A stretch of DNA of 8,463 nucleotides from the NCBI GenBank assembly GCA_001802655.1, contig MGZO01000026.1, positions 35,809 to 44,271 on the forward strand. Direction: 5' to 3'. This DNA is from Hydrogenophilales bacterium RIFOXYD1_FULL_62_11 (GTDB lineage Bacteria > Pseudomonadota > Gammaproteobacteria > Burkholderiales > Thiobacillaceae). Positions within the stretch are counted from its first letter, which is position 1. Each line of letters opens with the position of its first letter. Under the pieces are notes generated by a model. That model was not told where the DNA came from. It ran no database searches and was given only the letters and a program-made list of their open reading frames with translations. Made by a program: the position numbers and the translations under genes. Shown here piece by piece: positions 7,081-8,463 of the stretch.

Positions 7081-7206
7081 CCAAGCTATTCAGGAACGGC
7101 ATGCGGGACGAAAAAATCCCACAAAGCCTTTCAGCTTGCGGGTCTTTCACGTTGTGTCCTTAGGGCAGCAAGCGGCGGGGCTGCCGCGTCCCCACACCCG
7201 GCCAGC
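7081..7206. terminator. Convergent spacer with weak hairpins, possible bidirectional termination
   Basis: The GGDEF gene and the roadblock-like operon converge on these 126 nt, so both transcripts should end here. Visible pairings: CAAGCT (7082-7087) with AGCTTG (7133-7138), enclosing GGGA (7105-7108) with TCCC (7117-7120); and GCGGC (7172-7176) with GCCGC (7183-7187). On the minus strand an AAGC-N6-GCTT stem is followed shortly by TTTTTT. None is a textbook GC stem with a U-tract. Confidence 0.25.
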
Positions 7207-7542
7207 TTATTTTTGGGAAAGCGCCGTCAAGCTGCGAAACACATCATTAAAAGATGCTTCGCGGTTGCGTACAAAACAGGCCACTTCTGCAACGGCACAA
7301 ATCGAGAGTTCATCACCCATCATCATCCAGCCCCGGGGCGGCCATCCCTGTGTGCCGGAAAGCGTCATCAGAATATCGCTGTTATGGTGCGTGATGCGGC
7401 CATTCGCATGGCACAACTCTGCAGCCAGTTGCGTGTCGACCTGGTCCAACTGACCCGCGGCCTCTGCCAGCGTCCCATCGTCATAAAAACGGATTGCGGC
7501 AACAACGCCCTTGAGCACAGACAGGCTCTCCAGATTTAGCAT
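7207..7542 (-). CDS. Roadblock/LC7-like (DUF2173-like) small protein, paralogue 1
   Basis: A 111-aa soluble protein with no signal peptide, last gene of a three-paralogue minus-strand set. It aligns without gaps to the next two proteins over residues 1-47, sharing Leu7, Leu10, Gly12, Ala16, Phe19, Gly23, Leu25, Gly30, Leu32, Cys44 and Ala46. Gly63, Gly66 and a GW dipeptide (71-72) follow, then a C-terminal helix (SFNDVFRSL). The pattern of GVVAAIRF strand, turn Gly, strand, long helix, strands and terminal helix fits the roadblock/LC7 fold, and the wording matches my recollection of Pfam DUF2173; neither was searched. AAGGAG lies 9 nt before the ATG, and 35 nt separate it from the preceding gene. 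Roadblock proteins usually dimerise and partner small GTPases or act as scaffolds; no GTPase gene is in the window. Function unknown. Confidence 0.82.
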   Translation of the reverse strand: MLNLESLSVLKGVVAAIRFYDDGTLAEAAGQLDQVDTQLAAELCHANGRITHHNSDILMTLSGTQGWPPRGWMMMGDELSICAVAEVACFVRNREASFNDVFRSLTALSQK

Positions 7543-7577
7543 GGTGCGGTTCTCCTTTTACGTTACGGGCGCCGGAT

Positions 7578-7910
7578 TCAGGCGCTGGCATTGAAGCGCT
7601 GGTAAGCCGCGTCGTAATCGAAATCCTTGCTGTGCGCCAGAACCGCGCTGCCGTTCATGCCCATCACCACGTGATCCAGGGTCACAAAGCTAAACCCGCG
7701 TTCGGGCAGAAACCCTTTCTGGCCCGTCAGCTTTGTCCACCCCGTGGCCTGCATGCGGTAAATCGCCATATTGGCGGCACACATCTGGGCAACCAGCTCG
7801 GCAAAATCACGATCCAAATCACCCCGCATCTGGCCTAGCTCGCCCGTGCAAGAAAACTCGATCGCACCATATACCCCTGGTAAAGACATCAATTCATCCA
7901 ATGCTGGCAT
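7578..7910 (-). CDS. Roadblock/LC7-like (DUF2173-like) small protein, paralogue 2
   Basis: A 110-aa soluble protein, middle gene of the set. The N-terminal block LPGVYGAIEF, turn Gly23, Gly30-x-Leu32 and MCAAN (Cys44) match its neighbours position for position. Its centre departs: FLPERGFSFVTLDHVV replaces the Trp-rich GW stretch. A GTG 18 nt upstream would add six residues, but AGGAG (7917-7921) sits 6 nt before the chosen ATG and would lie inside the longer frame, so the ATG is preferred. The alignment to its paralogues, which also begins at this Met, agrees. The start overlaps the last 17 nt of the preceding gene, implying co-translation. Retention of the core residues with a divergent centre suggests subunits of a hetero-oligomer rather than redundant copies; this is inference. 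Confidence 0.82.
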   Translation of the reverse strand: MPALDELMSLPGVYGAIEFSCTGELGQMRGDLDRDFAELVAQMCAANMAIYRMQATGWTKLTGQKGFLPERGFSFVTLDHVVMGMNGSAVLAHSKDFDYDAAYQRFNASA

Positions 7911-8280
7911 TTGGCTCTCCTTTTCCACCTGGTTTGATGATTTCTGTATCAGCCGACGCCGTCATGGCCTGGATCACCTGATTGAATGAGGTTTGCTGCC
8001 CCTGCACGATGCACATGCTGTCGTGAATCGTGACGATGGACATTTCAGGCCCCCACGTCATCCAGCCATAACAGCTATCCCACCCTGATTGACCCGCCAT
8101 GCGACCCAGCAGGCGACCCTGCATTTCCATGGTCAGGGTAATGGCCGCGCACAGGTGAACCATTTCGCCAGCCTCGGCTTCGGTCAACGCCCCTTCGAAC
8201 TCCTCCAGAAACCCTTTTCTGGAAAAGAGACCGGCCGCTACCGTGCCAGGCAATTCCACCAACTCAGATGCTCTTGACAT
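7894..8280 (-). CDS. Roadblock/LC7-like (DUF2173-like) small protein, paralogue 3
   Basis: A 128-aa soluble protein, first gene of the set. It carries the shared core: LPGTVAAGLF, Gly23, Gly30-x-Leu32, Cys44 in LCAAI, then GQSGWDSCYGWMTWGPE (63-79), closest to paralogue 1 in this stretch, and SFNQVIQAMTA near the end. Unlike the others it has an extra polar tail of about 15-20 residues rich in Gly, Pro and Lys after residue 108; the last codons overlap the start of paralogue 2, so the tail may partly reflect the overlap. GGAG lies 7 nt before the ATG. A short inverted repeat (8291-8306) stands just upstream. The family link rests on the visible alignment of the three proteins; the molecular function is unknown. 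Confidence 0.82.
   Translation of the reverse strand: MSRASELVELPGTVAAGLFSRKGFLEEFEGALTEAEAGEMVHLCAAITLTMEMQGRLLGRMAGQSGWDSCYGWMTWGPEMSIVTIHDSMCIVQGQQTSFNQVIQAMTASADTEIIKPGGKGEPNASIG
7917..7921 (-). promoter_or_regulatory. Ribosome binding site inside the 3' end of the upstream paralogue gene
   Basis: AGGAG on the minus strand, 6 nt before the ATG at 7910. It lies within the coding sequence of paralogue 3, which ends at 7894, and it selects the shorter start for paralogue 2. Confidence 0.65.
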
Positions 8281-8290
8281 GACCTCTCCA

Positions 8291-8306
8291 CAAATATTCA
8301 GATTTG
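8291..8306. repeat. Short inverted repeat CAAAT-N6-ATTTG upstream of the paralogue operon
   Basis: CAAAT (8291-8295) and ATTTG (8302-8306) are reverse complements separated by ATTCAG, directly before the ribosome site of paralogue 3. It could be an operator or a weak leader hairpin. The arms are short and AT-rich, so chance is possible. Confidence 0.2.
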
Positions 8307-8392
8307 GAGTTCACTATAGGAAGCAATAAGCCTCTTTTCTATGGGAATCATCATCTGGGCTGTTGCCGGTAGCATGGGTTCGGAGCCGGTCC

Positions 8393-8463
8393 TTAAAACA
8401 ACAATTCCAGGGCTGCCAGTCGCCGTGCGCGAGTGACCGCCATGGCACACAGAACGCTGGTCA
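8393..8463 (-). CDS. Possible C-terminal tail of an upstream gene (5' part outside window)
   Basis: An open minus-strand frame enters from the right edge and ends in TAA at 8393-8395, giving 22 residues with the tail MAVTRARRLAALELLF. The amphipathic, Arg/Leu/Ala-rich end looks protein-like, but 22 residues are too few to identify or prove a gene. If real, it ends 112 nt before paralogue 3 on the same strand. The stretch 8281-8392 holds no other convincing gene. Confidence 0.3.
   Translation of the reverse strand, partial: TSVLCAMAVTRARRLAALELLF

Noticed and set aside
7172..7187. GCGGC-N6-GCCGC as an intrinsic terminator on its own.
   Set aside because: No T-run follows on either strand, so it is only noted as part of the convergent spacer.
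7911..7928. A GTG start at 7928 for paralogue 2.
   Set aside because: The ribosome site would lie inside the added codons, and the paralogue alignment begins at the ATG at 7910.
8341..8436. A plus-strand frame starting at ATG 8341 (31 codons).
   Set aside because: No ribosome site precedes it, it has no recognisable features, and it runs against the minus-strand operon upstream region.

Overview
The window looks like a chromosomal stretch from a moderately GC-rich member of the Pseudomonadota, most likely a beta- or gammaproteobacterium. This rests on the FixL/DctS-type kinase with a FixJ-type regulator, the GGDEF protein, the small Cys-rich SAP-like protein and the codon bias. No rRNA, tRNA or housekeeping gene is present to fix the taxonomy. 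My impression that the short 7.2-8.3 kb proteins belong to a family seen in sulfur- and hydrogen-oxidising bacteria comes from memory only.

Region 1 (1-5428, minus strand) is a sensory operon read right to left. It holds a soluble hybrid histidine kinase with four PAS domains and a C-terminal receiver (936 aa from the preferred start). A 27-nt gap follows, then a membrane-bound Cache-PAS histidine kinase (730 aa). That gene overlaps by one base (TGATG) a FixJ/NarL-type response regulator that runs off the left edge. The hybrid kinase has intact H, N, G1 and G2 boxes and an intact receiver. The membrane kinase keeps its phospho-accepting His but has substitutions at the key N-box Asn and a G1-box Gly, which suggests it may depend on the hybrid kinase or act as a switch or phosphatase.

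Region 2 (5429-5793) is a divergent intergenic spacer. It carries a perfect 9-bp inverted repeat (12-bp spacer) near the sensory operon and a 6-bp inverted repeat plus other pairing potential in the leader of the opposite operon.

Region 3 (5794-7080, plus strand) is a two-gene unit: a 68-aa Cys-rich SAP-like small protein and a REC-GGDEF diguanylate cyclase. The cyclase has an intact GGEEF active site and an intact RxxD inhibitory site, but its receiver lacks the conserved Lys and one acidic-pocket residue.

Region 4 (7081-7206) is a short convergent spacer with several weak hairpins.

Region 5 (7207-8280, minus strand) is a tandem of three small paralogous proteins (111, 110 and 128 aa) of roadblock/LC7-like or DUF2173-like type. 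They align without gaps over their first 47 residues and share an invariant Cys44. This is the least explained part of the window. A short tail of another minus-strand reading frame may enter at the right edge (8393-8463).

Taken together, the window is signal transduction: two kinases and a transcriptional regulator facing a c-di-GMP-producing unit, next to an uncharacterised set of small roadblock-like proteins. No gene here names the physiological output.
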